A program made the position numbers and the translations under genes. Below, piece after piece: positions 9,442-17,439 of a DNA stretch of 64,000 bases. This DNA comes from Pseudomonas sp. (GTDB taxonomy: Bacteria; Pseudomonadota; Gammaproteobacteria; Pseudomonadales; Pseudomonadaceae). The stretch covers positions 124,001 to 188,000 of the forward strand of contig NZ_JAUYNT010000029.1 of assembly GCF_030698175.1 (NCBI RefSeq), written 5' to 3'. The notes beneath the pieces were generated by a model that was given only the letters and a program-made list of their open reading frames with translations, had not been told where the DNA came from and ran no database searches. Within the stretch, counting starts at the first letter, position 1. Every line of letters begins with the position of its first letter.

Positions 9442-10500
9442 TTAGTTTTTAGCGGCTGCGGGCTCTATGGCCGGGTTACCGATCCAGTCCTTGAGCAGGC
9501 TGTAGGCCACCGCCAGCAAGGTCGGGCCGAGGAACAGGCCCATAAAGCCAAACGCCAGAATGCCGCCAAATACCCCGAGCAACACCACCACCAACGGCAG
9601 GTTGCCGCCGCGGCTAATCAGGTAAGGCTTGAGCACGTTATCCACGCCGCTGACGATCAGCGCGCCCCAGATACCGAGAAATACTGCCATGCCGTATTCG
9701 CCCTTCCAGGCCAGCCAAGCCGTGGCCGGTATCCAGATCAGCGGCGGGCCCATCGGGATCAGGCTAAAGACAAAGGTCAGCATGCCCAGCAGAATTGCTC
9801 CCGGCACTCCAGCGATCATAAAACCGATCAAGGCCAGCACCGCTTGCGCCGCTGCGGTGCCGATCACACCGTTAACTACCCGTTGCACGGTGCCGGCCAC
9901 CAGATGCAGATAGTGGCCAGCCCGTTCACCGATCAAGCGCTCCAGCATGGCATGGACAAAGTGCGCCAAGGCCGGGCCGTCACGGTAAAAAAAGAACACC
10001 AGCACCAGGCTCAGTATCAGCTCAAGCAAACCGCCGCCAATCTGGGCGCTGCGCGCCAGCAGCCAATTGCCGACCTCGCCCAGATAGGGTCGAACACTGG
10101 CAAACAAGGCGGCACCTTGTTGATCAATGGTGTTCCAGATACCTACCAAACGCTCACCCACCAGCGGCACAGCGGCCAGCCAGAGGGGTGGCTCGGGCAG
10201 GCCATCGACCTGCACATCCTTGATAAAGGCCACGGCGCTCTGGATATGGTCAGCCAGATTAAACCCTAGCCACACCAGCGGCAGCGCCAACGCCACCATC
10301 CAGGCCAGGGTCAGCAACAGCGCAGCTTGGGTCACGCTGCCCCGCAGCAGGCCGGTGAGCAGGCGCATCAGCGGCCAACTGGCAAACGCCAGTACCGCTG
10401 CCCAAAACAGCGCTGACCAGAACGGCGCCAGCACCAAAATGCACGCGCCCAACAGTGTCAGCAGCAGAATCTGCCCCAACAGGCGGTCGTTATTGAACAT
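9442..10500 (-). CDS. AI-2E family (PerM/YdiK-like) transporter
   Basis: A 352-residue polytopic membrane protein of the AI-2E exporter superfamily, closer in its N-terminus to YdiK than to TqsA. I count about eight hydrophobic segments. The first pair is near residues 8-50, and the last ones include FLGIWGALIVSGVDNVLKPYLISRG, the most conserved family motif, and LGPTLLAVAYSLLKDW. Members export small molecules or couple to Na+/H+; the substrate cannot be inferred. I chose the ATG at 10500 because a GGAG motif lies 9 bases upstream. The ATG at 10515 has no ribosome site. A hairpin with 8-base arms (tcggccag/ctggccga) lies just downstream, near 9409-9436, but without a T run. Confidence 0.88.
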   Translation of the reverse strand: MFNNDRLLGQILLLTLLGACILVLAPFWSALFWAAVLAFASWPLMRLLTGLLRGSVTQAALLLTLAWMVALALPLVWLGFNLADHIQSAVAFIKDVQVDGLPEPPLWLAAVPLVGERLVGIWNTIDQQGAALFASVRPYLGEVGNWLLARSAQIGGGLLELILSLVLVFFFYRDGPALAHFVHAMLERLIGERAGHYLHLVAGTVQRVVNGVIGTAAAQAVLALIGFMIAGVPGAILLGMLTFVFSLIPMGPPLIWIPATAWLAWKGEYGMAVFLGIWGALIVSGVDNVLKPYLISRGGNLPLVVVLLGVFGGILAFGFMGLFLGPTLLAVAYSLLKDWIGNPAIEPAAAKN

Positions 10501-10587
10501 CAGGACTTGCTCCATGCAAAAAATAAAAGCGCTGTTATTGCCGACTGAATCAAGTGCAACAGTAGAGCTGCGGCACTGCGCGCAACC

Positions 10588-11397
10588 TTACTCACGCAGC
10601 AGTTTAATGCTCAGCCCAGCTGCCGGACTGTCGCCCAGTTGCAGGCGTGAAGCACGCACCCCTTGGGCGCTTAATGCGTCGAGCCAAGCGCCGGCATGGG
10701 CACCGCTGAGACTGACGCGCAAGGTGCTGTCCATCTGCAAGCTGCGTACCAGCACTGTGACCCATTGGGTTGTGGGCTCACCGGACAAATGGGGCTGCAC
10801 CAGCTCACCACTGCTCTTGAGCTCACGCAGTAAGGTCGCCGGGCTGGGTAATAGTTCCCCCAGCGGCGCACTGGCGTTCAATTGCTCGACGTGCAAATAC
10901 GCCCGGCGATTGCCACGGGTGATGCCATACAACGCCAACAGACTGTCTTGCAATGGCGGCGCCAGGCGCAGCAGTGCATAGCTTTGCTGATCATCGCCAC
11001 CATTCAACTGGGCATTGGCAAACACGTTATTGGCCCACAGGTTGCTTGAGCCGCAATCGCGGCCCTGACACCAAAACAGTAACTGCGCGCCTTGCCGCTG
11101 CAGGTTTGCCCGCGCGGCATCGAAGGCCTCGTTGCTGCTGTGCTCAATGGGCAAGGCGTAGGTCAAGGCGGTCAGTTGGCCCAAGGTGGCCACTTGCGCC
11201 TCCATGCGCAATTGGCCACTGATGCGGCGGATTGAACCGGCCGGAAAGACCCGCTCTTGCCCACTGCTTTGGCGGAAGTCGACAATTTCGGCCCGGGCAA
11301 AACGCGGCAACACCGACAAATCCTGGCTGTCGGCAACATCGGCGGCCGCGGCCAGACCCGTCCACAGGGCCAAACTGAACATAGTGAATAAACGCAT
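10588..11397 (-). CDS. DUF4892 domain protein, exported
   Basis: A 269-residue protein with a cleavable signal peptide (MRLFTMFSLALWTGLAAA, cleavage before ADVADS). The mature N-terminus (DLSVLPRFARAEIVDFRQ) matches the Pseudomonas-restricted DUF4892 family as I remember it. The middle part carries CQGRDCGSSNLWAN, a conserved two-Cys segment, and the C-terminus resembles an OmpA-like or stress-protein fold only loosely. No biochemical function is known to me. The ATG at 11397 has GAGGA 6 bases upstream, and this ribosome site overlaps the stop region of the preceding GST gene. The two are likely translated from one mRNA. Confidence 0.82.
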   Translation of the reverse strand: MRLFTMFSLALWTGLAAAADVADSQDLSVLPRFARAEIVDFRQSSGQERVFPAGSIRRISGQLRMEAQVATLGQLTALTYALPIEHSSNEAFDAARANLQRQGAQLLFWCQGRDCGSSNLWANNVFANAQLNGGDDQQSYALLRLAPPLQDSLLALYGITRGNRRAYLHVEQLNASAPLGELLPSPATLLRELKSSGELVQPHLSGEPTTQWVTVLVRSLQMDSTLRVSLSGAHAGAWLDALSAQGVRASRLQLGDSPAAGLSIKLLRE

Positions 11398-11405
11398 CTG
11401 GTTCC

Positions 11406-12068
11406 TCAACGGGTGAGGATCGATTGCGCGGCCTTAACCACCGCCGCCGCATCCGCTTCACGCTGTGGTACCAGCAAACCACGTTGCACTGCCGGCCGTT
11501 CGACGAGGGCCGCCATCCAGCGCTGCAAATGACTGAGGCCATCGACCGCGACGCCGGCCCAGTCATGCACCCGCACCCAAGGGTAGGTGGCGATATCGGC
11601 AATGCTGTAGTCGCCGGCCAAGTACTCGACCTCGGCTAAACGCGTGTCGAGCACTTCATACAGGCGGCGGGTTTCATGCTGATAGCGCTCAATCGGGCCT
11701 TGGAGTTTTTCCGGGTAATAGCGGAAGAACACATTGGCCTGGCCTTGCATCGGGCCGACTCCGCCCATCTGGAACATCAGCCACTGGATCACTTGCGAAC
11801 GTCCCTTGACGTCGCTGGGCATCAGCTGCCCGGTCTTCTCGGCCAGGTACAGCAGAATCGCCCCGGACTCGAACACCGCAAAGTTATCCATGTCACGGTC
11901 AACAATCGCCGGGATGCGGCCATTGGGGTTGATCTTCAGATAGTCAGCGGCCTTTTGCTCTTGCTGATCAAAGCGCAGGGCGTGCACTGCATAGGGTAGC
12001 CCCAGCTCTTCCAAGGCTATTGATACTTTATGGCCGTTGGGCGTGGCTGCGGTATAGAGATCGATCAT
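11406..12068 (-). CDS. Glutathione S-transferase, YfcG-like
   Basis: A 220-residue GST of the bacterial Nu (YfcG/YghU-like) group. The N-terminal thioredoxin-like domain starts MIDLYTAATPNGHKVSIALEE, with the Thr/Asn pair typical of Nu-class enzymes in place of a catalytic Tyr or Ser. The cis-Pro segment (NGRIPAIVD) and ESGAILLYLAEK, the gamma-glutamyl site, follow. The C-terminal helical domain has QWLMFQMGGVGPMQGQ and DYSIADIATYPWV. Nu-class enzymes show disulfide reductase and organic peroxidase activity. The start is the ATG at 12068, with AGGAG 6 bases upstream. An upstream TTG would add only six poorly conserved residues. It lies 9 bases from the DUF4892 gene and is likely in one operon with it. 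Confidence 0.92.
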   Translation of the reverse strand: MIDLYTAATPNGHKVSIALEELGLPYAVHALRFDQQEQKAADYLKINPNGRIPAIVDRDMDNFAVFESGAILLYLAEKTGQLMPSDVKGRSQVIQWLMFQMGGVGPMQGQANVFFRYYPEKLQGPIERYQHETRRLYEVLDTRLAEVEYLAGDYSIADIATYPWVRVHDWAGVAVDGLSHLQRWMAALVERPAVQRGLLVPQREADAAAVVKAAQSILTR

Positions 12069-12119
12069 GACAGGCTCCTCTGACAATTCGCCCGAGCCTG
12101 CGCAGTTGCCCTGCGCAAG

Positions 12120-12194
12120 TCAAGGCGCGGCGAACAAGCGATTGAAACAGTCTGCTACGTTCGCAGCGAACGTCTCATCATCCAAATGCCTATG
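12120..12194 (-). pseudogene. Remnant second copy of the hydrolase C-terminus, in frame behind the intact gene
   Basis: Directly after the stop codon of the hydrolase gene (TGA 12195-12197), the same frame continues H-R-H-L-D-D-E-T-F-A-A-N-V-A-D-C-F-N-R-L-F-A-A-P and then TGA at 12120-12122. The intact gene ends H-L-D-D-E-A-G-A-Q-A-V-A-D-C-F-N-R-F-F-A-T-T. At DNA level, 12127-12189 aligns with 12202-12264 over 63 bases without gaps, with 47 identities by my count, at a spacing of exactly 75 bases (25 codons). Substitutions mostly keep the protein motif, so this was a working gene end. It is likely the tail of a diverged allele left behind by recombination. It has no start and is not expected to be translated. 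Confidence 0.85.
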
Positions 12195-13058
12195 TCAGGT
12201 CGTGGCAAAGAATCGATTAAAGCAGTCTGCGACGGCCTGAGCCCCCGCCTCGTCATCCAAATGCAGGTGATGACCACCTGGCAAGGCATGCAACTCGAAA
12301 GGTAACTTCTCCAACAATTGAGTCACTCCTGGCTGCGCTTGCAACATGCCTTGCTGGGCCAAAACCAGGCTCACCGGGCACTGCACGCTTTGCACAAAAC
12401 TATGGGCATGGGCCAGGGTCAGGCGCAGCGGCGACGGCAGGGTCAGGCGGGCATCGGTGCGCCAGGTGTAACCGCCAGGCACCGGCATCAAGCCGCGCCC
12501 GGCGAGTAACTCTGCAGCCTCGAAACTCACCGCGCCAACCCCCTGCATACGCGCCGCCACCGCCCGCTCCAGCTGCCCATAAACCGGTTTGCTTTTGCCG
12601 GCCAGGGCCAGCTGCGCCTTGAGTGCTTCACCGAGTTTGGCCGGGGCCGTGTCGGCCTCACCGGTATAGGGAATCAGGCCATCAATCAGCGCCAGGCGCT
12701 CGACCCGCTCGGGCATGGCGGCGGCCAGCAACACCGAAACGATGGCGCCCATCGAATGACCCAGCAACGAGAAACGCTGCCAACCGAACTGCTCGGCCAC
12801 CTGCAGCACGTCATGCACATAGTCCCAGATTGCATAGCTGCCACCGGCTGGGCGGTGATCGGAGTGGCCATGACCGGCCAGATCCAGCGCCACAATGCGC
12901 AGACCTTTGAGCTTGGGCGCCAGGCGGGCGTAGGTCATGGCGTTATCCAGCCAGCCATGCAGGGCGATTACCGGCAAGCCGTCCTCCGGGCCAAACAGGT
13001 GCGCGGCCAATTCGATATGCGGCAAGCGCAGACGGATTTCTTCGAATGCGGTACTCAT
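12195..13058 (-). CDS. Alpha/beta hydrolase
   Basis: A 287-residue alpha/beta hydrolase, probably an esterase-like enzyme. It shows the oxyanion segment VIALHGWLDNA, the strand IVALDLAGHGHSDH, the nucleophile elbow GHSMGA (Ser about residue 102) and the late His in LPGGHHLHLDDE. The motif set resembles the serine hydrolase / lipase-like proteins common in Pseudomonas. The substrate is unknown. The ATG at 13058 overlaps the stop of the upstream hydrolase gene by 4 bases (ATGA), so translation is coupled. Its 3' end is followed by a partial second copy of its own C-terminus, described as a separate entry. Confidence 0.9.
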   Translation of the reverse strand: MSTAFEEIRLRLPHIELAAHLFGPEDGLPVIALHGWLDNAMTYARLAPKLKGLRIVALDLAGHGHSDHRPAGGSYAIWDYVHDVLQVAEQFGWQRFSLLGHSMGAIVSVLLAAAMPERVERLALIDGLIPYTGEADTAPAKLGEALKAQLALAGKSKPVYGQLERAVAARMQGVGAVSFEAAELLAGRGLMPVPGGYTWRTDARLTLPSPLRLTLAHAHSFVQSVQCPVSLVLAQQGMLQAQPGVTQLLEKLPFELHALPGGHHLHLDDEAGAQAVADCFNRFFATT

Positions 13059-13855
13059 GCGGGCTCCTGCTGGGCGGCCCAGCGTGTGAAGATTTTTTTC
13101 AACAGTTCGGCGGTGTCGTGCGGGCGCTCCAGCGGGAACATATGCCCGCCCGGCACGCTCAGGTACTCGCCCTGCGGCACATGCCGCAACGAGCGCGCAT
13201 GGTGCGGCATCACCACCCGGCTATGCCGACCGCGAACCATCGCCAGCGGCACCTGCAACTGCTGCGGCCGGCCCGGACTGGTGTGCGGCACACTGCGGTA
13301 AATGTCGATCTCGGTCTGTGGGTCAAAGCGCAAACGCAGCCCCGCGCCATGTGCTTGCAAGCCGTGCTGCAGATAGGCGTCTAGGCACTCCGGGTCGAAG
13401 CGTTTGAACAAGGTTTTGCCGGCAAAATAGCGGCGCGCCTCCTCTCTATCAGCAAAGGCTTCACGCCGGCCGAGCGTGCGGCCGGCCGGGGTAATCCGAT
13501 CGATAAAACCAAAGCGCTTGGCGGCGCGAATGACCAGGCGATCAGCAAAGGTCAGCACCGGCGAATCGAGCATCACCACCCCGCGATACAGCTCCGGGTG
13601 ACGCAGCGCCGCATGGTAATGCAGCACGCCGCCGAGGGAGTGCCCGACCCCCAACACCGGTTCACCGCGCTGCTGCAAATGGAAGATCAGCTCGCTGACC
13701 AGTTGCTCCCAATTGTCACCGACCGGGAAACGTGGGTCATGACCGTGCTGCTCGAGGAACTCCACCGGGTAGTCCGCCCCCAATGCACTGAACAACTTGC
13801 CGTAGGTGGCTGAAGGAAAACCGTTGGCATGAGCAAAAAAAACCGACTGCGACAT
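13055..13855 (-). CDS. Alpha/beta hydrolase
   Basis: A 266-residue alpha/beta hydrolase. The protein begins MSQSVFFAHANGFPSATYGK, a typical start for a group of Pseudomonas hydrolases, with HANGFPS as the oxyanion-hole segment. The nucleophile elbow is GVGHSLGGVLH, and the catalytic His lies near the C-terminus in VPGGHMFPLERPHDTA. I chose the ATG at 13855 over a GTG at 13867 because the conserved sequence begins there. Neither has a strong ribosome site. It forms a two-gene unit with the next hydrolase, which starts inside its stop codon. The two are only distantly alike, so this is not a recent tandem duplication. The substrate is unknown. Confidence 0.88.
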   Translation of the reverse strand: MSQSVFFAHANGFPSATYGKLFSALGADYPVEFLEQHGHDPRFPVGDNWEQLVSELIFHLQQRGEPVLGVGHSLGGVLHYHAALRHPELYRGVVMLDSPVLTFADRLVIRAAKRFGFIDRITPAGRTLGRREAFADREEARRYFAGKTLFKRFDPECLDAYLQHGLQAHGAGLRLRFDPQTEIDIYRSVPHTSPGRPQQLQVPLAMVRGRHSRVVMPHHARSLRHVPQGEYLSVPGGHMFPLERPHDTAELLKKIFTRWAAQQEPA

Positions 13856-14013
13856 AGAGGGGGGCACTTATGGCTGGAAGATGACTGAAATGAAGCACTG
13901 AATTGTCCGGCAGCGCAGGCCGCTCGGCAATGGCGCGTGCGCGGCTGAATACTGGCAGTGTGGCTAGAGCAGCCTGCACGCCGGCAGATTGCCGATGCGC
14001 AGGCGACAGCCGA

Positions 14014-14460
14014 TCAGTCGGCGGCGGGCGCCAACTTACCCAGCGGCACCACGGCCATGGTCAGGCGCGAGACACAGCTGAGCTTGCCATCCTCCCCGCT
14101 CAAGCGAATATCCCAGACCTGCGTGGTTCGGCCCAGATGCAGCGGCCGCGCCACCGCCGTGACCCGGCCGCTGCGCAAACCACGCAGGTGGTTGGCGTTC
14201 ACCTCGAGGCCAACGCAGTAATATTTGCTGCTATCGATGCACAGGTGGCAGGCCATGGAGCCGAGGGTTTCGGCCAGCACCACCGAGGCGCCACCGTGCA
14301 ACAAACCATAGGGCTGATGGGTGCGGGCATCGACCACCATGCTGGCGGTCAGCGAATCCTCATCGAAAGACTCGAAGCGAATATCCAGCAAGCCGACGAT
14401 GGTGTTGGGCGATAGCGCGTTAAGCGCCGCCAGGTCAGGTTGACGTAACCAGATGCTCAT
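14014..14460 (-). CDS. Hotdog-fold acyl-CoA thioesterase, YdiI/PaaI family
   Basis: A 148-residue single hotdog protein that closely follows E. coli YdiI and EntH in pattern: NTIVGLLDIRFE near the start, then THQPYGLLHGGASVVLAETLGS, where the helix Glu is the likely catalytic residue. VGLEVNANHLRGLRSG and PLHLGRTTQVWDIRL follow. YdiI hydrolyses 1,4-dihydroxy-2-naphthoyl-CoA and other acyl-CoAs. Without a menaquinone cluster here the physiological substrate stays open. The ATG at 14460 is preceded by AAGGAG at ideal distance. It is transcribed alone, downstream of the REP-containing gap, and points away from the acyl-CoA ligase promoter. Confidence 0.9.
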   Translation of the reverse strand: MSIWLRQPDLAALNALSPNTIVGLLDIRFESFDEDSLTASMVVDARTHQPYGLLHGGASVVLAETLGSMACHLCIDSSKYYCVGLEVNANHLRGLRSGRVTAVARPLHLGRTTQVWDIRLSGEDGKLSCVSRLTMAVVPLGKLAPAAD

Positions 14461-14561
14461 TGCGGGACTCCTTATTCATGGCTATGTACCAGTTATGCGC
14501 TGCGAGGGCCCTTTCGCGAGAGGAAATCAGCCTTGAAACTTGCGCTGCCTGCAGCGACCAA

Positions 14562-14640
14562 TCGCGGATAAATCCGCTCCTACAGGGAGGCAGCCGATGA
14601 AATTATTGCAGGTGCAGGGCTTGTGTAGGAGCGGCTTTTT
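14562..14640. repeat. Pair of Pseudomonas REP sequences in opposite orientation (BIME-like)
   Basis: Bases 14562-14586 carry cgcggataaatccgctccta, and bases 14622-14640 carry tgtaggagcggctttttgt. Both contain the GTAGGAGCG core known from Pseudomonas REP elements, in opposite orientations and about 40 bases apart. They sit in the 322-base gap between the thioesterase and the acyl-CoA ligase gene, outside any reading frame, as REPs usually do. Confidence 0.75.
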
Positions 14641-14708
14641 GTAAGCAAGGGCACCGCGAAGCAAGCGCGAGTACGCTGATAATCCTGCAGGGCCACAACC
14701 GTTCTTTT

Positions 14709-14748
14709 TCCCACATTCATCAGGGTCACAAACCAGACGAATGTGGGA
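14709..14748. repeat. Inverted repeat in the intergenic gap
   Basis: Ten-base perfect arms, tcccacattc at 14709-14718 and gaatgtggga at 14739-14748, separated by 20 bases. There is no T run on either side that would make a clear intrinsic terminator. It sits 35 bases downstream of the acyl-CoA ligase stop. It may be a weak transcript end or another repeat fragment. The rest of the gap 14461-14782 shows nothing else I recognise. Confidence 0.4.
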
Positions 14749-14782
14749 CTTGCTCTTTGCAACGCATAACTAAGGCATAGCC

Positions 14783-16447
14783 TTACTCGTGCCAGAGCAC
14801 CGGCTCGCGGCGCTCCATCCAGCCAGTGAAATTCGCTGCATAGGCGCCTTCCACTACGCTGCGTTTGATTTTTAGGGTCGGGGTTAGAAACCCGTTATCG
14901 ATGGCCCAGATATCCTTGACCAGCACTATGCCGAGCAAGCGTTCATGCTTGTCGAGCCGTGCATTAACCGCTTCCAGTAACGCCTTCAGGCTGCCCTCCA
15001 ACTCGACGCGGGTGCCATTGGCCAGCTCCTTACGGGCGCCCTCAGACAGCACACACAAGGCCATTGGCTGCGGCATACCATCGCCGACCACACAGACCTG
15101 CTCGATTTTCGAGTGTGCCCCCAATAGGTTTTCAATCGGCGCCGGGGCCACGTATTTGCCCTTACTGGTTTTGAAGATTTCCTTGATCCGCCCGGTCAGG
15201 CGCAGATTGCCCTCGGCGTCTTGCTCGCCTTTGTCGCCGGTGCACAAATAGCCATCCGCGGTGATGGTTTCGGCGGTCTTTTCCGGGTCCTTGTAATAAC
15301 CCTGCATGGTCGTACCGCTGCGTACCTGCACTTCACCGCTCTCGGCAATCCGCACCTCGACGTCGGTACAGGGTTGACCTATCCAGCCTTGCTGCTGCTT
15401 GCCCGGCCGGCAGACGTGGGAATAACCGCAGTTCTCGGTCATGCCATAGATCTCCAGCAGATCCAGGCCCAGGCGCTGATACCACTTGAGCAAGGCCTCC
15501 GGCACAGGAGCCGCACCACACAAGGCATAGCGTACCGACTCCAGGCCCAGGCCAGTCAGCACCTTGCGGCCAACCATGCGACCAATCAGCGGTAATTTCA
15601 GTAGCCAATCCAGGCGCTGCGCCGGCATTTTCGCGTACACGCCCATCTGGAATTTGCTCCAGATCCGCGGCACGCCGAACATCACCGTCGGCCGCGCGCG
15701 TTTGAGGTCTTCGAGGAAGGTCTCAAGGCTCTCGGCAAAGAACACCGTGGAGCCGCCGTAGAAGGAGGTCATCTCGACAAACATCCGCTCCGCCACATGA
15801 CAGAGCGGCAGATAGGAAAGCATTCGGTCCTCTTCGCCCACCCCAAACAGCTCAAGGCCACGGCTGGCGCCAAAGGCAAAGTTGCTGAAATTGTGCATCA
15901 CCCCTTTCGGCGTGCCGGTGGTGCCCGAGGTGTAAATGATGGTGGCCAGTTGATCGGCCGCAGGCTTGGGCGTGTCTTGAATCGGCGTACAGGCTTGCAG
16001 GTCACTCCAGAGCTGATCGAAGCGCCCGGCCGGGCGCAGTGGTAAGCCCACGCAAGGAATCCCCTCAGGAATCCCCGACGCCATCGCGGGCCAGTCGTCG
16101 AGTTTGCCAACGAACACCACCGCGGCTTGCGAATGCTCCAGCACCTGACGCACCGAGTCGGCACCCAGATTGGGATAGAGCGGCACAGACACGTGACCGG
16201 CCATCCAGATCGCCAGATCGGTAATGATCCAGTGCGCGCAGTTCTTGGAGATAATCGCAATGTGGCTACCCGGCGCCAGTTCCAGCGCCCGCAGCCAGTT
16301 TGCCGCCCGCCGCGCCTGGTCGCCAACCTCCGCCCAGCTCAGTTCTTCTATCTGGCCGCCCGGCAAAGGTTGCAGCAGGTAAGGTTTATTTGGGTGACGG
16401 GCTTCGCGCTGGAAGAACGCATCGAGTGGCAAACGGACAACAGTCAT
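14783..16447 (-). CDS. AMP-binding acyl-CoA synthetase (long-chain type)
   Basis: A 554-residue adenylate-forming enzyme that would activate a fatty acid with ATP and CoA. Motifs in order are the P-loop-like IIYTSGTTGTPKGVMHN, the adenine-binding YGMTENCGYSHV, the LCTGDKGEQDAEGNLRLTGR hinge region and the terminal IFKTSKGKYVAPAPIEN with its catalytic Lys region (TPTLKIKRSVVE). The C-terminus matches long-chain ligases such as the FadD-related enzymes encoded near gpsA in P. aeruginosa. The chosen ATG at 16447 has AAGGAG about 10 bases upstream. An upstream GTG at 16501 would add 18 residues with no family resemblance. Chain-length preference cannot be read from sequence. Confidence 0.92.
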   Translation of the reverse strand: MTVVRLPLDAFFQREARHPNKPYLLQPLPGGQIEELSWAEVGDQARRAANWLRALELAPGSHIAIISKNCAHWIITDLAIWMAGHVSVPLYPNLGADSVRQVLEHSQAAVVFVGKLDDWPAMASGIPEGIPCVGLPLRPAGRFDQLWSDLQACTPIQDTPKPAADQLATIIYTSGTTGTPKGVMHNFSNFAFGASRGLELFGVGEEDRMLSYLPLCHVAERMFVEMTSFYGGSTVFFAESLETFLEDLKRARPTVMFGVPRIWSKFQMGVYAKMPAQRLDWLLKLPLIGRMVGRKVLTGLGLESVRYALCGAAPVPEALLKWYQRLGLDLLEIYGMTENCGYSHVCRPGKQQQGWIGQPCTDVEVRIAESGEVQVRSGTTMQGYYKDPEKTAETITADGYLCTGDKGEQDAEGNLRLTGRIKEIFKTSKGKYVAPAPIENLLGAHSKIEQVCVVGDGMPQPMALCVLSEGARKELANGTRVELEGSLKALLEAVNARLDKHERLLGIVLVKDIWAIDNGFLTPTLKIKRSVVEGAYAANFTGWMERREPVLWHE

Positions 16448-16573
16448 AACGGGCAGTCTCCTTTTATTGTGTTTTTTGGAATAGAGGGACAAACCAAGCA
16501 CTTGCTTGGTTTACTAAACCATGCACAAACAGGTGGCGCAAGTTAAGAAATGTTTCAGCCCGGCGTGAACGGG

Positions 16574-17029
16574 CTAGGGATGCTGCAGGCCGCTGAGCCA
16601 CATCGAACCCGCCAGCGCAAACTCACCATCCAGCTCGGCCAGGCTGGCGGTTTTCATCGACAGAGGCTCCTGATGGTGACCATGCAGCAGCAAGCTGGCC
16701 AACTCGCCAACCAAGGGTTGATGGGTGACCAGCAATAACTCCTGATCGCCCTGGGCGTCCAGGTAGCGCAAGGCTTCAGCCAGGTCGCCGTCGGGGGTCA
16801 ACCAGGGCACGGTGACTATGGGCGCGGCAAAACCCAAGGCTTCACGCACTAACTGAGCCGTTTGCTGGGCGCGCACATAGGGACTGGCGAGAATCGCCGT
16901 CAGTGGCCGGCCGACCAAGTGCGCGGCGCTGAGCAGCACCTCCTTGCGGCCATGCCGGGTCAGCTCACGGGCGGCATCGGTACGCGCCTGTGGCTCGGCC
17001 TCACCGTGACGCAGCAACCACAACTTCAC
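16574..17029 (-). CDS. sixA: Phosphohistidine phosphatase SixA
   Basis: A 151-residue histidine phosphatase. The N-terminus MKLWLLRHGEAEPQ carries the RHG catalytic motif. The conserved Arg and second-shell residues lie in AILASPYVRAQQTAQLV, and the late His is in ELLLVTHQPLVGEL. SixA removes phosphate from histidine-containing phosphotransfer domains (ArcB Hpt or PTS NPr in E. coli). The start is GTG at 17029, overlapping the stop of the DUF4389 gene as GTGA, so it is translationally coupled. A short inverted repeat (agcccg/cgggct, 16557-16575) covers its stop codon and could end transcription weakly. Confidence 0.9.
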   Translation of the reverse strand: MKLWLLRHGEAEPQARTDAARELTRHGRKEVLLSAAHLVGRPLTAILASPYVRAQQTAQLVREALGFAAPIVTVPWLTPDGDLAEALRYLDAQGDQELLLVTHQPLVGELASLLLHGHHQEPLSMKTASLAELDGEFALAGSMWLSGLQHP

Positions 17030-17397
17030 AGCTTGGGTTCTTCATCACGCACCGGATGCGGCGCCGGTGGAATGCTGTGGGCGGTCTCACCCTGGGGAGC
17101 TTGCGGGGTTGGCCAGTCGGCGAAGGGCCAAGGTTTTTCATCGGTATTGAAGCTGCCAAAGCGCCCGATCTGCGCCAGATACTGGCTCAAGCTGTCGCCA
17201 AAGCCCAGTAAAGCCGCGCTCGGCGCGCCATAGAACAATCGATAGCCGAGCTGCACCAGCACCACCCCGGCGAGCAGCAGTTCGGCCAGCTGCCAGGCAA
17301 ACGCCAACAACAGCATCCAGACAATGCGCAGCAAAATCGATTCGCGCTGCAGCGTTTTCAGAGGTTCGTTCAGTGGCTCGTTCATTGGCTCGCTCAT
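17026..17397 (-). CDS. DUF4389 domain membrane protein
   Basis: A 123-residue protein with an acidic/Pro-rich N-terminus, MSEPMNEPLNEPLKTLQRES, which contains a short repeat (MNEPLNEPL). One or two membrane segments follow in VWMLLLAFAWQLAELLLAGVV and the stretch after it. The C-terminal half is soluble and Pro-rich (KPWPFADWPTPQAPQ). This layout fits DUF4389, which in Pseudomonas lies between gpsA and sixA as here. The function is unknown. It starts 42 bases after gpsA and overlaps sixA by 4 bases, so gpsA-DUF4389-sixA looks like one transcript. Confidence 0.85.
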   Translation of the reverse strand: MSEPMNEPLNEPLKTLQRESILLRIVWMLLLAFAWQLAELLLAGVVLVQLGYRLFYGAPSAALLGFGDSLSQYLAQIGRFGSFNTDEKPWPFADWPTPQAPQGETAHSIPPAPHPVRDEEPKL

Positions 17398-17439
17398 AAA
17401 AAACTCCCGCTCAGCTGGCTGTTATCAGTGCGCTATGAC

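Noticed and set aside
16448..16501. GTG start for the acyl-CoA ligase 18 codons upstream
   Set aside because: The added residues are basic and unlike the family, and AAGGAG lies in front of the ATG at 16447.
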